Shown: piece after piece, positions 42,924-51,210 of the stretch | Layout: each line of letters starts with the position of its first letter | Numbering within the stretch: the stretch's first letter is position 1 | NCBI RefSeq assembly: GCF_963667045.1 | Contig: NZ_OY762934.1 | Location: forward strand, 1,977,501-2,041,500 | Length of the DNA: 64,000 nt | Source of the DNA: an uncultured Cohaesibacter sp. | GTDB taxonomy: Bacteria; Pseudomonadota; Alphaproteobacteria; Rhizobiales; Cohaesibacteraceae | Direction of reading: 5' to 3' | Position numbers and translations under genes: made by a program | Notes under the pieces: model-generated | What the model was told of the DNA's origin: nothing | The model's database searches: none | Seen by the model: the letters and a program-made list of their open reading frames with translations, nothing else

Positions 42924-43442
42924 CTAGAGGACGCTCTTGTCCTTCTGTTTCGCCAGCTTGGTGAATTTCTTGATCACCCGGTCGCGACGCAGCTTGGAGA
43001 TATAGTCGATGAACAGAGCGCCGTTCAGATGATCGAACTCATGCTGGGCGCAGGTTGCCTCGAGACCATCGAGCTCGAGCCGCTGCTCTTTGCCGAAACG
43101 GTCCAGAAACTTCATCGTCACAAGCTTGGGCCGGTCAACCTCCGCGTAATATTCCGGAATCGACAGACACCCCTCTTCGTGGGTGTTCAGCTCTTCTGAC
43201 TGCAAGATGATTTGCGGATTGATCATGCAGATGGGGGCGTTTTCCTCACGCGAGGTATCCATCACAAAGATGCGTCTGTCCACGCCCACCTGTATGCCAG
43301 CCAAGCCGATGCCCGGGGCCTTATACATGGTTTCCAGCATATTATCGAGAAGTCGGCGCAGATCATCGTCCACGCGCTCAACCGGAAGCGACTGCTTTCG
43401 CAGGATCGGATCCGGCAATGTTACAATATCCATCACTGCCAT
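42924..43442 (-). CDS. def: Peptide deformylase
   Basis: Removes the formyl group from nascent proteins. The three diagnostic motifs are present: [11 protein letters not shown] (motif 1, with Gly where most enzymes have Ala, GLAGIQ versus GLAAIQ), [14 protein letters not shown] (Cys metal ligand) and [12 protein letters not shown] (HExDH). ATG 43442 (MAVMDIV) is used; ATG 43433 (MDIVTL) is equally possible, and the frame to 43493 has no support. Upstream gene of the def-fmt-truA unit, divergent from rmuC. Length 172. Confidence 0.93.
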   Translation of the reverse strand: MAVMDIVTLPDPILRKQSLPVERVDDDLRRLLDNMLETMYKAPGIGLAGIQVGVDRRIFVMDTSREENAPICMINPQIILQSEELNTHEEGCLSIPEYYAEVDRPKLVTMKFLDRFGKEQRLELDGLEATCAQHEFDHLNGALFIDYISKLRRDRVIKKFTKLAKQKDKSVL

Positions 43443-43599
43443 GAAGCTGAAATAAGCAATTCCACCGCGAGCGTCAATCGCAAAGCGCATCAAGGGGCAG
43501 GAAAATCCTGAGCTTTTCGCATTAAGTCCAAGCCCGGTCGGTCTTTAATATGTTCACTCTTTGTTTCTTACAGCCTCCGAATCACTCTATAGTCACGCC

Positions 43600-44838
43600 A
43601 TGAATGACATCGTGATCACCATCGGCCAGCATGGCCTTACCACATTTCAGGTGCTGATCGGAGCTCTGGCGCTGATCGCAGGGCTTGTCCTGTGGCTGCT
43701 GCTCGGCCTCACGCGACAGAACGGTAGCCGGGAACAGGCGCTCTACGAGGCCCAGGAGCAGGCGCGGGCCCAGCGAGCGCAGGTGGAGGAGCTTTCCCGC
43801 CTGCAGGCCGAGATGACCGGACGCATGCAGACGATGGCAGAGATCTTCTCGACCCGCCAGACCGAGATGTCCCAGGTGCTGACCAACCGGATGGACGGCA
43901 TGGGCCACCGGCTGACCCAGACCGTGACCCGCAGCCTTGGTGAACAGCAGAAGATGACCGGAGACCATTTGCGCGCCCTCTATGAGCGGCTGGCGGTTAT
44001 CGACAAGGCGCAGGGCAATATCACCGAACTGTCCGGCCGCGTGGTGGAACTGCAGCAGATCCTTGCCAACAAGCAGACCCGCGGCACCTTCGGACAGGGA
44101 CGGATGGAAGCCATCATCGAGGATGCCCTGCCAAGACACGCCTATGATTTCCAGTTCACCCTGTCGAATGGCAAGCGCCCGGACTGCGTCATCCATATCC
44201 CCAATGATACCGCCGTGCTGATCATCGATGCCAAATTCCCGCTGGAAGGCTGGACGGCGGTCAAGGAAGCAGCCAACCCGGACGAGGACAAGGCCGCCCG
44301 CACCCGCTTCCGCAATGACGTCAAGAAGCACATCAAGGACATTTCCGAGCGCTATTTCATCGTCGGCGAAACGCAGGACACGGCCTTCATGTTCGTGCCG
44401 TCGGAAAGCCTGTTTGCCGATCTGCACGAGCAGTTCGACGATGTCGTGCAGACGGCCCACCGCGCCCGGATCGTCATTGTCTCGCCGTCGCTGCTGACCC
44501 TGTCGATTCAGGTAATCCAGTCGATCCTCAAGGATGCCCGGATGCGCGAACAGGCTCACATCATTCAGCGCGAAGTGACCCTGCTTGTCGAGGATGTCAG
44601 CCGACTGGACGACAGGGTCTCCAAGCTGCAAAGCCATTTCGGTCAGGCACAGAAGGATGTGGAGCAGATCCTTACCTCGACGGGCAAGATCGTCACCCGT
44701 GGCCGCAAGATCGAGGAGATCGACGTCAGCGAACGGGAGCAGGAAGCTGCGAATCTGGCTTTGGATCAGGACGAGCTAGCCGGTCAGAGTGAGACTCCTG
44801 TGGGACGCAAAACACCTTACGGTATCGCGGGCCCCTAA
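43600..44838 (+). CDS. rmuC: DNA recombination protein RmuC
   Basis: A membrane-anchored nuclease-like protein that limits inversions at short inverted repeats. The 412-residue product shows one N-terminal helix (about 17-38), a long coiled coil (about 42-130, SREQALYEAQEQARAQRAQ onward) and the RmuC core. The core contains GTFGQGRMEAIIEDALP, then a PD-(D/E)xK-like pattern PDCVIHIPNDTAVLIIDAKF, and AFMFVPSESLFADLHEQFDD. ATG 43600 is at the family N-terminus. Divergent from def, with about 155 bases between the starts. Confidence 0.92.
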   Translation: MNDIVITIGQHGLTTFQVLIGALALIAGLVLWLLLGLTRQNGSREQALYEAQEQARAQRAQVEELSRLQAEMTGRMQTMAEIFSTRQTEMSQVLTNRMDGMGHRLTQTVTRSLGEQQKMTGDHLRALYERLAVIDKAQGNITELSGRVVELQQILANKQTRGTFGQGRMEAIIEDALPRHAYDFQFTLSNGKRPDCVIHIPNDTAVLIIDAKFPLEGWTAVKEAANPDEDKAARTRFRNDVKKHIKDISERYFIVGETQDTAFMFVPSESLFADLHEQFDDVVQTAHRARIVIVSPSLLTLSIQVIQSILKDARMREQAHIIQREVTLLVEDVSRLDDRVSKLQSHFGQAQKDVEQILTSTGKIVTRGRKIEEIDVSEREQEAANLALDQDELAGQSETPVGRKTPYGIAGP

Positions 44839-44880
44839 GTGGTCGCAGACTGTGAGGATGAAATCAGTAGCCGAGCGAGT

Positions 44881-45330
44881 TCACTCTTTGATGGAGAGCG
44901 AACTCAAGTTTTCATCAGAAAGAATTGCTTCATATTGATCGACAATGTCCTGAATATATGGAGGAATGCGGCTTGCAGTGATCCTCCACTCTTGAAACAT
45001 CGACAGTGCTAAATCTAAATCTTTCAGTTCGGCACCAGATAAGAGTTGAGACTTGTGAAATTCGCACATGTCGAGAATCTGAAACGCTAACTTCGTTTGT
45101 TCATCTAAAACTTCTTTTATACCCTCACACAGTTCTGGGCAGTCAGGACAAATGTGGTAACAACGTCTCAACAATCTAGGTTTGGCAAGATTTATGATAT
45201 CAAGAGCTCTGCTAATGTCGCCAGCAGTCTCATAGTTCAAACGCTCAATTTCGACCCTACGATTTCTACGCTGTATATCCCATTCACTCTTTAAGCCTAA
45301 TACTGCCAATAACCAGCCAATTATATCCAT
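44881..45330 (-). CDS. Hypothetical protein, AT-rich orphan
   Basis: A 149-residue protein with a short hydrophobic start (DIIGWLLAVLGLK) and otherwise charged helices, including five cysteines (RRCYHICPDCPELCEG and DMCEFH) that could bind zinc. No family recognised. The codon use is strikingly more AT-rich than the GC-rich rmuC and recR on either side, which suggests horizontal gain. ATG 45330. Its stop lies 43 bases beyond the convergent rmuC stop, so it reads toward rmuC. Confidence 0.65.
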   Translation of the reverse strand: MDIIGWLLAVLGLKSEWDIQRRNRRVEIERLNYETAGDISRALDIINLAKPRLLRRCYHICPDCPELCEGIKEVLDEQTKLAFQILDMCEFHKSQLLSGAELKDLDLALSMFQEWRITASRIPPYIQDIVDQYEAILSDENLSSLSIKE

Positions 45331-45354
45331 AATCCACCTGCCAGTGCCACTACC

Positions 45355-45999
45355 CTATTCAAACAGCTTGCGGCTGCGGATTGCCTGCAGCAGGGTGCCC
45401 TCGTCGAGATAGTCAAGCTCACCACCAATCGGCACGCCATGGGCAAGCTGAGAGATTTTCAGCGGCTCGTGGTCCGGATTGGCCGCCTTCAGCGCGCGAG
45501 CCTGTGCCTGCAATTGATCGGTGATGTAATGGGCCGTCGTCTGGCCCTCCACGGTGGCGTTGACTGCAAGAATGATTTCCTTGACCTCACCCTTGGCGGT
45601 GCGGCGCAGCAGCCCGGCGATGTTGAGATCGTCCGGCCCAACTCCGTCCAGCGGGCTCAGGGTTCCACCGAGCACATGGTAGGGCGCATTGATGACCGAT
45701 GCCCGTTCCAGCGCCCAGAGGTCCGAGACATCCTCGACCACCACCAAAACGGAGACGTCGCGACGGCTGTCGTTACAAATCGTGCAGGGGCTGGTGCTGT
45801 CGATGTTGCCACAGGTCTCGCAGACCTTGATGGTCTCGACGGCTTCACGCATGGCGTCGGATAGCGGCACGAGCAGCTGCTCGCGGTTCTTGATCAGATG
45901 CAGCGCCACCCGCCGGGCCGAGCGCGGCCCCAAACCGGGCAGTCGCGAAAGCAGTTTGATCAGCTTTTCAATTTCAGGTCCGGCAACATGACTGGCCAT
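45355..45999 (-). CDS. recR: Recombination mediator RecR
   Basis: Works with RecO/RecF to load RecA at gaps. The 214 residues show helix-hairpin-helix [21 protein letters not shown], a C4 zinc finger ([18 protein letters not shown]), and a Toprim domain beginning [15 protein letters not shown] with [20 protein letters not shown] 45999 matches the family; five extra codons upstream lack support. In many Rhizobiales recR directly follows ybaB; here a LysE gene intervenes. Confidence 0.95.
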   Translation of the reverse strand: MASHVAGPEIEKLIKLLSRLPGLGPRSARRVALHLIKNREQLLVPLSDAMREAVETIKVCETCGNIDSTSPCTICNDSRRDVSVLVVVEDVSDLWALERASVINAPYHVLGGTLSPLDGVGPDDLNIAGLLRRTAKGEVKEIILAVNATVEGQTTAHYITDQLQAQARALKAANPDHEPLKISQLAHGVPIGGELDYLDEGTLLQAIRSRKLFE

Positions 46000-46044
46000 T
46001 CCACACCTCACCTTGCTGTCGCCTCACGCCGGGCGAGCGATCCT

Positions 46045-46662
46045 TCAGGATTTGCTGACGATTGCCGCTGCGGCACCTGCCATGGCAACCGCACCGGTTC
46101 GATTGGCGATGCGGACCGCCCGCGGGCTCTTCAGCAACAACCGCGCCTTGCTGGCAAAGAAGACCCAGCCCAGATCGACCGTCGCCAGCGTGATCAGCAT
46201 GGTGACCATCAGCTCGAACCAGCCCACCGCAGTGACCGCGCCAAGATCGATGAGTGTCGGCAACAGGGCGGCATAAAAGAGCATGATCTTGGGATTGCCC
46301 ATGGTCACCGCGAACCCGGCCAGAAACATGCCTATACCGGATTTCCGGGTTGGCAGGACCTGCTCTTCCGCCACGTCGTGACGGGACGTCCACATCCTGT
46401 AAGCCATATAGACCAGATAGCCGCAGCCGAGCCATTTGATGACGGCAAAGACCGAGGCAAAGCTGGATGCCACTACCGAAAGACCGCCGATAGCCAACGA
46501 CAGCCAGACCGCCTCACCAAGCCACATGGCCACGACGAAGGGCAGCACATCGCGATAGCCGCGGCTGAGCACACGGGCGACCAGCGCCGTAATGCTGGGG
46601 CCCGGCACACTGGCAACCAGAAACAGGGTTCCGGCATATAGCAACAGGGAGGAGAGGGTCAT
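46045..46662 (-). CDS. LysE-family amino-acid exporter
   Basis: An inner-membrane transporter of the LysE/RhtB family, 205 residues with about six helices. Family features: LVASVPGPSITALVARVLSRG (family: PGPNxxxxxxxxxxxG) near the N-terminus and FAVTMGNPKIMLFYAALLPT in the middle. The exported substrate (lysine, homoserine, threonine or another) is unknown. ATG 46662 follows GAGGAG-like sequence at normal distance. It lies between recR and ybaB on the same strand and may be part of their transcript. Confidence 0.87.
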   Translation of the reverse strand: MTLSSLLLYAGTLFLVASVPGPSITALVARVLSRGYRDVLPFVVAMWLGEAVWLSLAIGGLSVVASSFASVFAVIKWLGCGYLVYMAYRMWTSRHDVAEEQVLPTRKSGIGMFLAGFAVTMGNPKIMLFYAALLPTLIDLGAVTAVGWFELMVTMLITLATVDLGWVFFASKARLLLKSPRAVRIANRTGAVAMAGAAAAIVSKS

Positions 46663-46748
46663 CGGATCAACTCTTTTGTCACGGACAGAAGAAACTGGCA
46701 GAGAGAACAGACCAATACAATCAGGCCAACACAATCAGGACAGTCTGA

Positions 46749-47069
46749 TCAGAACGGCAGTTTCATGCCAGCGGGCAGGCCCAGATCACTCGCCATGGAC
46801 TGCATCTTGTCCTGCATGGCGGCTTCCACCTTGGCCTTGGCGTCATTGTGAGCGGCGATGATGAGGTCTTCAAGGATTTCCGCGTCGTCGGCATTGATCA
46901 TGGACGGATCAATGGACAGGGATTTCATCTGGCCCTTGCCGGTCAGGACGACCTTGACCATGTCGCCACCGGAAACGCCGGTTGCTTCCATTTCGGCAAC
47001 CTGTTCCTGCATCTCGGCCATCTTGGCCTGCATTTCCTTCGCCTTCTTCATCATCTTCATCATGTCCAT
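46749..47069 (-). CDS. YbaB/EbfC nucleoid-associated protein
   Basis: A 106-residue DNA-binding homodimer. Family features: an N-terminal methionine/lysine-rich coiled coil ([20 protein letters not shown]), then [20 protein letters not shown] and [20 protein letters not shown], and the C-terminal [17 protein letters not shown]. Its position just after dnaX and upstream of recR is classical. Start ATG 47069. Confidence 0.94.
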   Translation of the reverse strand: MDMMKMMKKAKEMQAKMAEMQEQVAEMEATGVSGGDMVKVVLTGKGQMKSLSIDPSMINADDAEILEDLIIAAHNDAKAKVEAAMQDKMQSMASDLGLPAGMKLPF

Positions 47070-47168
47070 GAGATCTTCCTTTCGTGGTGACGCCCCGGCG
47101 GCTCTGAAGCGCCAGCAGGCTCATCTCTCTTGGTTTTCATTCGGGTTTGCTTGCGCCGCCGACGAGGG

Positions 47169-49205
47169 CTAGAAATCGTCCAGTCCCAGTTCATCGGCGT
47201 CATCGATCATCAGGGACATATCGCCCTCTTCTTCCGGATCTTCAACGACGGGGGCCAGAAATTCTTCTTCAAAGTCGCGATTGATGCGCACATCAACCAC
47301 CTTGGAGCCGGGGAAGGCCTTGCGCACGGCTTCGACCAGCGGATGATGGTCGGCTTCCTCTCGGGCCTGTCGTTCACGCTCTTCCTTGCGCTCGAAAAGG
47401 GTCGCACCACCGCCCTCCTTGGCCAGATCAACCAGCCAGCGCTCGCCGGTCCAGTCGGAGAGCTTGCGCGACAGTTTGCTCTGCAACGCTTCGCCGTCGA
47501 CGCCATCATAGGCGACCACGACCCGCCCCGGTTCAACCGAAACAGGGCGCACTGCGGATTCCAGAATGAATTGCAGGGCGATATCCCGGTGGGACTTGGC
47601 CAGAGCGATGATCTCTTCAAAACGGGTGATCACCGGCTTGACCGGCGAAACCGGTGCCTGTCCGGCTCCAGGCGCAGACGCGCTGGGCCTCTGCCGGTTG
47701 ACCTGCACGTCGCTCTGGCTGGAGACCAGCCGCAGATTGGCTCTCTCGGCCTGTGCTGGCTCGGCATATCCGCGCTGGTGGTCCGGCGTCAGATCTTGCG
47801 CTGGCACGTTGGCAGCGGGCACGTTGGCAGCAGTCATGCCGCGCGAAGCCATGCCTGTCCCTGCCTGCATGGTGGTGGGGCCTGCACCACCGGACGGGCC
47901 TGGGCCTTGCGGGGGAACACCCTGCGGCATCTGGGCCTGTTGCGATGGCTGGGATGGCGCCCCGGGCACCCGCGCGTCGGGTGGCGTGGATGGCCCCGAT
48001 CCGGCACCAGTTGGCATCGGCGGGCGGAAATCCTTGTTGGCCAGCATCCTGAGGGCTTCGTCAGGGCTCGGAAGATCGGCGACATAGGCCATCCGCACCA
48101 GCACCATCTCGGCAGAGGCCAGCGGCCGCGGCGAAGACTGAACCTCTGCCAGCCCCTTGAGCAGCATCTGCCAGGCGCGGGACAGAACCCGCACGGAGAG
48201 CGTGCCGGCAAAATCGCGCCCACGGGTTTTCTCGGCCTCGGTCGCGGCGGCATCGGAGCTGGCATCCGGGGTCAGCTTGAGACGGGTGACCAGATGGACA
48301 AAATCGGCAAGGTCGGAGAGCACGACGGCGGGTTCGGCACCGATGTCATACTGGCTCTTGAGTTCATCCAGCGCCCTGGCGACATCACCTTTCATCAGCG
48401 CCTCAAACAGATCGATGATGCGGGCACGGTCGGCAAGCCCCAGCATCTGCCGGGTGGTTTCGGCCGTGATCCGACCGGCGCCATGGGAAATGGCCTGATC
48501 GAGCAGCGACAGCGAGTCGCGCACGGAGCCTTCCCCTGCCCTTGCGATCATCTGCAAGGCGTCATCCTCGATCTCGACCTTTTCCCTGCCGCAGAGCTTC
48601 TGCATGTAGATGGCCATTTCGCCCGCATCGATGCGGCGCAAATCGAACCGCTGGCAGCGGGACAGCACGGTGACCGGCACCTTGCGGATTTCGGTGGTCG
48701 CGAAGATGAACTTCACATGTTCGGGCGGCTCTTCCAGCGTCTTCAACAGGCCGTTGAAGGCGGCCGTCGAGAGCATGTGCACCTCGTCGATGATGTAGAC
48801 CTTGTAGCGCGCGCTGACAGGCTTGTAACGCGCTGCCTCGATGATCTCGCGAATGTCGTTGATGGAGGTGTGGGAGGCGGCGTCCATCTCCATGATGTCC
48901 ACGTGACGACCTTCCATGATCGCCTGACAGTGGGTTCCCATGCGGGGCATGTCGATGGTGGGCGTGTTGATCTCGCCGGGGATCTCGTAATTGAGGGCGC
49001 GGGCCAGAATGCGGGCGGTGGTGGTCTTACCGACACCGCGTACACCGGTCAGCATGTAGGCCTGGGCGATGCGCCCGGCCTTGAAGGCGTTGGTCAGGGT
49101 GCGCACCATGGGTGCCTGCCCGATCAGATCATCGAAGCTCGCAGGGCGGTATTTGCGCGCCAGTACGCGATAACCTTCAGCTGTCTGATGTTCCTGATCG
49201 TCCAT
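47169..49205 (-). CDS. dnaX: DNA polymerase III subunit gamma/tau
   Basis: Clamp-loader ATPase and organiser of the replicase. The 678-residue protein has the RFC-type N-terminus YRVLARKYRPASFDDLIGQ, Walker A GVRGVGKTTTA, DExx box VYIIDEVHMLS, sensor and arginine-finger SRCQRFDLRR, then a proline/alanine-rich tau linker and a C-terminal tau domain. The four zinc-binding cysteines usual in DnaX domain I are absent: only one Cys remains in GTHCQAIMEGRHVDIMEMDA, as in other Rhizobiales. ATG 49205 starts near the family N-terminus. No programmed frameshift site (A-rich slip) was noticed. The 4.5S RNA gene lies upstream. Confidence 0.94.
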   Translation of the reverse strand: MDDQEHQTAEGYRVLARKYRPASFDDLIGQAPMVRTLTNAFKAGRIAQAYMLTGVRGVGKTTTARILARALNYEIPGEINTPTIDMPRMGTHCQAIMEGRHVDIMEMDAASHTSINDIREIIEAARYKPVSARYKVYIIDEVHMLSTAAFNGLLKTLEEPPEHVKFIFATTEIRKVPVTVLSRCQRFDLRRIDAGEMAIYMQKLCGREKVEIEDDALQMIARAGEGSVRDSLSLLDQAISHGAGRITAETTRQMLGLADRARIIDLFEALMKGDVARALDELKSQYDIGAEPAVVLSDLADFVHLVTRLKLTPDASSDAAATEAEKTRGRDFAGTLSVRVLSRAWQMLLKGLAEVQSSPRPLASAEMVLVRMAYVADLPSPDEALRMLANKDFRPPMPTGAGSGPSTPPDARVPGAPSQPSQQAQMPQGVPPQGPGPSGGAGPTTMQAGTGMASRGMTAANVPAANVPAQDLTPDHQRGYAEPAQAERANLRLVSSQSDVQVNRQRPSASAPGAGQAPVSPVKPVITRFEEIIALAKSHRDIALQFILESAVRPVSVEPGRVVVAYDGVDGEALQSKLSRKLSDWTGERWLVDLAKEGGGATLFERKEERERQAREEADHHPLVEAVRKAFPGSKVVDVRINRDFEEEFLAPVVEDPEEEGDMSLMIDDADELGLDDF

Positions 49206-49427
49206 TAGGGAATCCCTAGCCTTCTTGCAAAACAGAATATGGCTATCCATAGCAGAGGAACGCGCGCTGCGTCACCCATCTTGTCGATGGAAAGTCAATT
49301 GTTGTTGAAAGCAGCCGCGCTCACCCCGGTTGCACGGGAGCAATGCGAAATGGTCCGTTGGACAGCGTTTGCCATCCGGTCTATGGTCCGGCAGGCTGAT
49401 CATTTTCGGAGAAAACGGGGAAATAGT

Positions 49428-49523
49428 GGAAGGCTGAACAGATGACCCGCTCTGTACTCGTTGGGGCTGCTTCCTTCCGGACCTGACCCGATTGGCGAGG
49501 GGAACGTCCATTGCCAACCTTCC
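49428..49523 (-). ncRNA. ffs: 4.5S signal recognition particle RNA
   Basis: The minus strand contains the universal SRP domain IV loop core GGTCAGGTCCGGAAGGAAGC (complement at about 49468-49487). The ends pair: GGAAGGTTG at 49523 down to 49515 with CAGCCTTCC at 49436 down to 49428, giving about 96 bases, a normal bacterial small SRP RNA. It targets membrane proteins with Ffh. Location immediately upstream of dnaX is common in Alphaproteobacteria. End positions are inferred from pairing. Confidence 0.9.
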
Positions 49524-49610
49524 GTTTGTTCATATGTCACTTGTGGCGTGCTATTGCAAGAGGCAAAAAGAGAATCAATTTCAGTATCTCTAGCCATTTG
49601 GAGTGAAATC

Positions 49611-50024
49611 ATGGTTGAATTCACACTTGATCCCCGGCTGAAGGCCGATAGCATGCCGGTGATTGATCTGCCGCTCTGCACGGTTCGGCTGATGAATGAT
49701 TCCAATTTCCCCTGGCTGCTGATGGTGCCGAGGATTGCCGGACTGGCCGAACTGATCGATCTGGAACCGGGCTTGCAGCATCAGCTGATGGATGAAATCG
49801 CGACCGTTTCCGGCGCGCTCAAGGTGCTGACCGGATGCGACAAGCTCAATGTTGCCAATCTTGGAAATCAGGTGCGCCAGCTCCATATTCATGTTATTGC
49901 CCGCTTTGAAGGCGACGCCGCATGGGCTGGCCCTATCTGGGGCAAGCTGCCCGCCAAAGCCTACGACAAGGATGATGCCGACAGATTGACAAAGGCGCTC
50001 GCAACCGCGTTGACGAGCGAGTGA
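49611..50024 (+). CDS. HIT-family protein
   Basis: A 137-residue histidine-triad nucleotide-binding protein. Seen in the sequence are VIDLPLCTVRLMNDSNFPWL, PRIAGLAELIDL and the HxHxx triad-like RQLHIHVIARF. The third His of the strict triad (HxHxH) is replaced by Arg here (H-I-H-V-I-A-R), so the canonical catalytic His is shifted or absent; this matches the DUF4931/HIT-like branch rather than classical Hint. Substrate unknown. Start ATG 49611 just upstream of nudC (109 bases), possibly co-transcribed. Confidence 0.85.
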   Translation: MVEFTLDPRLKADSMPVIDLPLCTVRLMNDSNFPWLLMVPRIAGLAELIDLEPGLQHQLMDEIATVSGALKVLTGCDKLNVANLGNQVRQLHIHVIARFEGDAAWAGPIWGKLPAKAYDKDDADRLTKALATALTSE

Positions 50025-50133
50025 CACGCCCCTCCCCCTGACTGCCGCCATTCCGTTGCAGCTCTACCAGACTTCAAGACCGACCGCACTGCCCGCCAGT
50101 CTGCGGCTGGCCGATTATCGGACGAATTGACCC

Positions 50134-51144
50134 ATGGATGATTTTTCTTTTTCCCGCGACCCCTTTGCCGCTGCCCGCTCCATTCCCGCCGTTGACGGCG
50201 TAGGCTTCATGCACAACCGCCTTGACCGGGACACCGAGCATCGGGACGAGACCAGCATTCCCGTCATGCTGGCGGACAGCGATGCGGGCTTCTACCTGTT
50301 CCACAAGGACACGCTGGTGGTTGAAACTGGCGCGACCAAATCCGATGCCCTCAGGGCGATTTTCGACAAGGGAGCCGCCGAAGCGCTGGGCGCTGACATG
50401 GAGACGGTCATCATTCTTGGCACGGACCCTGAGGAAGACAACGCCCCCCGGCTGGCGGCGCTGATCAGCGATGCCGCCGCGCAAAAGCTTGAAGGCTCTG
50501 AAAGATACAGTCTGGAATCGGTCCGCACGCTGGGGCTGCATGGCCTGCTGCCCGCCGATCAGCTGGGCGCCATTGCCCAGGCCCGTGGCCTGCTCAACTG
50601 GCATGAGTCCCACCCCTATTGCTCCAAATGCGGCACCAGAACCGTTGTCACGCTGGGTGGCGCCCGCCGGGATTGCCCGAACTGTTCGGCCATCCATTTC
50701 CCGCGGACAGACCCGGCCGTAATCATGCTGGTGCTGCATCGCGATGAAGCCGGCACCGAACGCTGCCTGCTGGCCCATCACACCCGCTTTACCGGCCCGA
50801 TGTACACGACCCTTGCCGGGTTCATGGAGCAGGGTGAGACCATTGAAAACGCCGTACGAAGGGAAGTGTTCGAGGAAGCTGCCATCCGCATCGGTGCCGT
50901 GCGCTACATGGCCAGCCAACCCTGGCCCTTTCCGTCATCGCTGATGCTGGGGTGCTATGCAGAGGCCCTGACGAGCGAGATCACCGTCGACACCACCGAA
51001 CTGACCGCTGCGCAATGGTTCACCCGCGACGAAGTGAAAGAACTGATAGCGCGTGGCACCGACAGTGAGCTGCCGCATACGCCGGGGCCGTTTTCCATCG
51101 CCGCATGGCTGATCAGAAGCTGGGTGAACAGCCCGGAAGCCTAA
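50134..51144 (+). CDS. nudC: NAD+ diphosphatase / NADH pyrophosphatase
   Basis: Hydrolyses NAD(H) and can decap NAD-capped RNA. The 336-residue product has the NUDIX-like N-terminal domain, a zinc ribbon (YCSKCGTRT ... RDCPNCSAIHFPRTDPAVIM) and the Nudix box GFMEQGETIENAVRREVFEE with the Rx2EE pattern, followed by SQPWPFPSSLMLGC, the NudC signature SQPWPFPxS. ATG 50134. Reads toward the acyltransferase gene. Confidence 0.94.
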   Translation: MDDFSFSRDPFAAARSIPAVDGVGFMHNRLDRDTEHRDETSIPVMLADSDAGFYLFHKDTLVVETGATKSDALRAIFDKGAAEALGADMETVIILGTDPEEDNAPRLAALISDAAAQKLEGSERYSLESVRTLGLHGLLPADQLGAIAQARGLLNWHESHPYCSKCGTRTVVTLGGARRDCPNCSAIHFPRTDPAVIMLVLHRDEAGTERCLLAHHTRFTGPMYTTLAGFMEQGETIENAVRREVFEEAAIRIGAVRYMASQPWPFPSSLMLGCYAEALTSEITVDTTELTAAQWFTRDEVKELIARGTDSELPHTPGPFSIAAWLIRSWVNSPEA

Positions 51145-51165
51145 CGGCAATCGCCCCCCGCGCAG

Positions 51166-51205
51166 CTCAGGGGGCAGAATACTCAGGGGGCAGAATACTC
51201 AGGGG
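51166..51205. repeat. 16-base tandem repeat, 2.5 copies
   Basis: CTCAGGGGGCAGAATA occurs at 51166-51181 and 51182-51197, and its first eight bases again at 51198-51205. It fills the short gap between the convergent nudC and acyltransferase genes. Probably replication slippage; it may contribute to transcript ends. Confidence 0.85.
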
Positions 51206-51210
51206 ATAGT

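Noticed and set aside
47130-49208. A 692-codon open frame antisense to dnaX
   Set aside because: It only exists because GC-rich coding DNA has few stops in the opposite phase; its translation is repetitive in His/Gly/Arg without any domain, while dnaX is certain.
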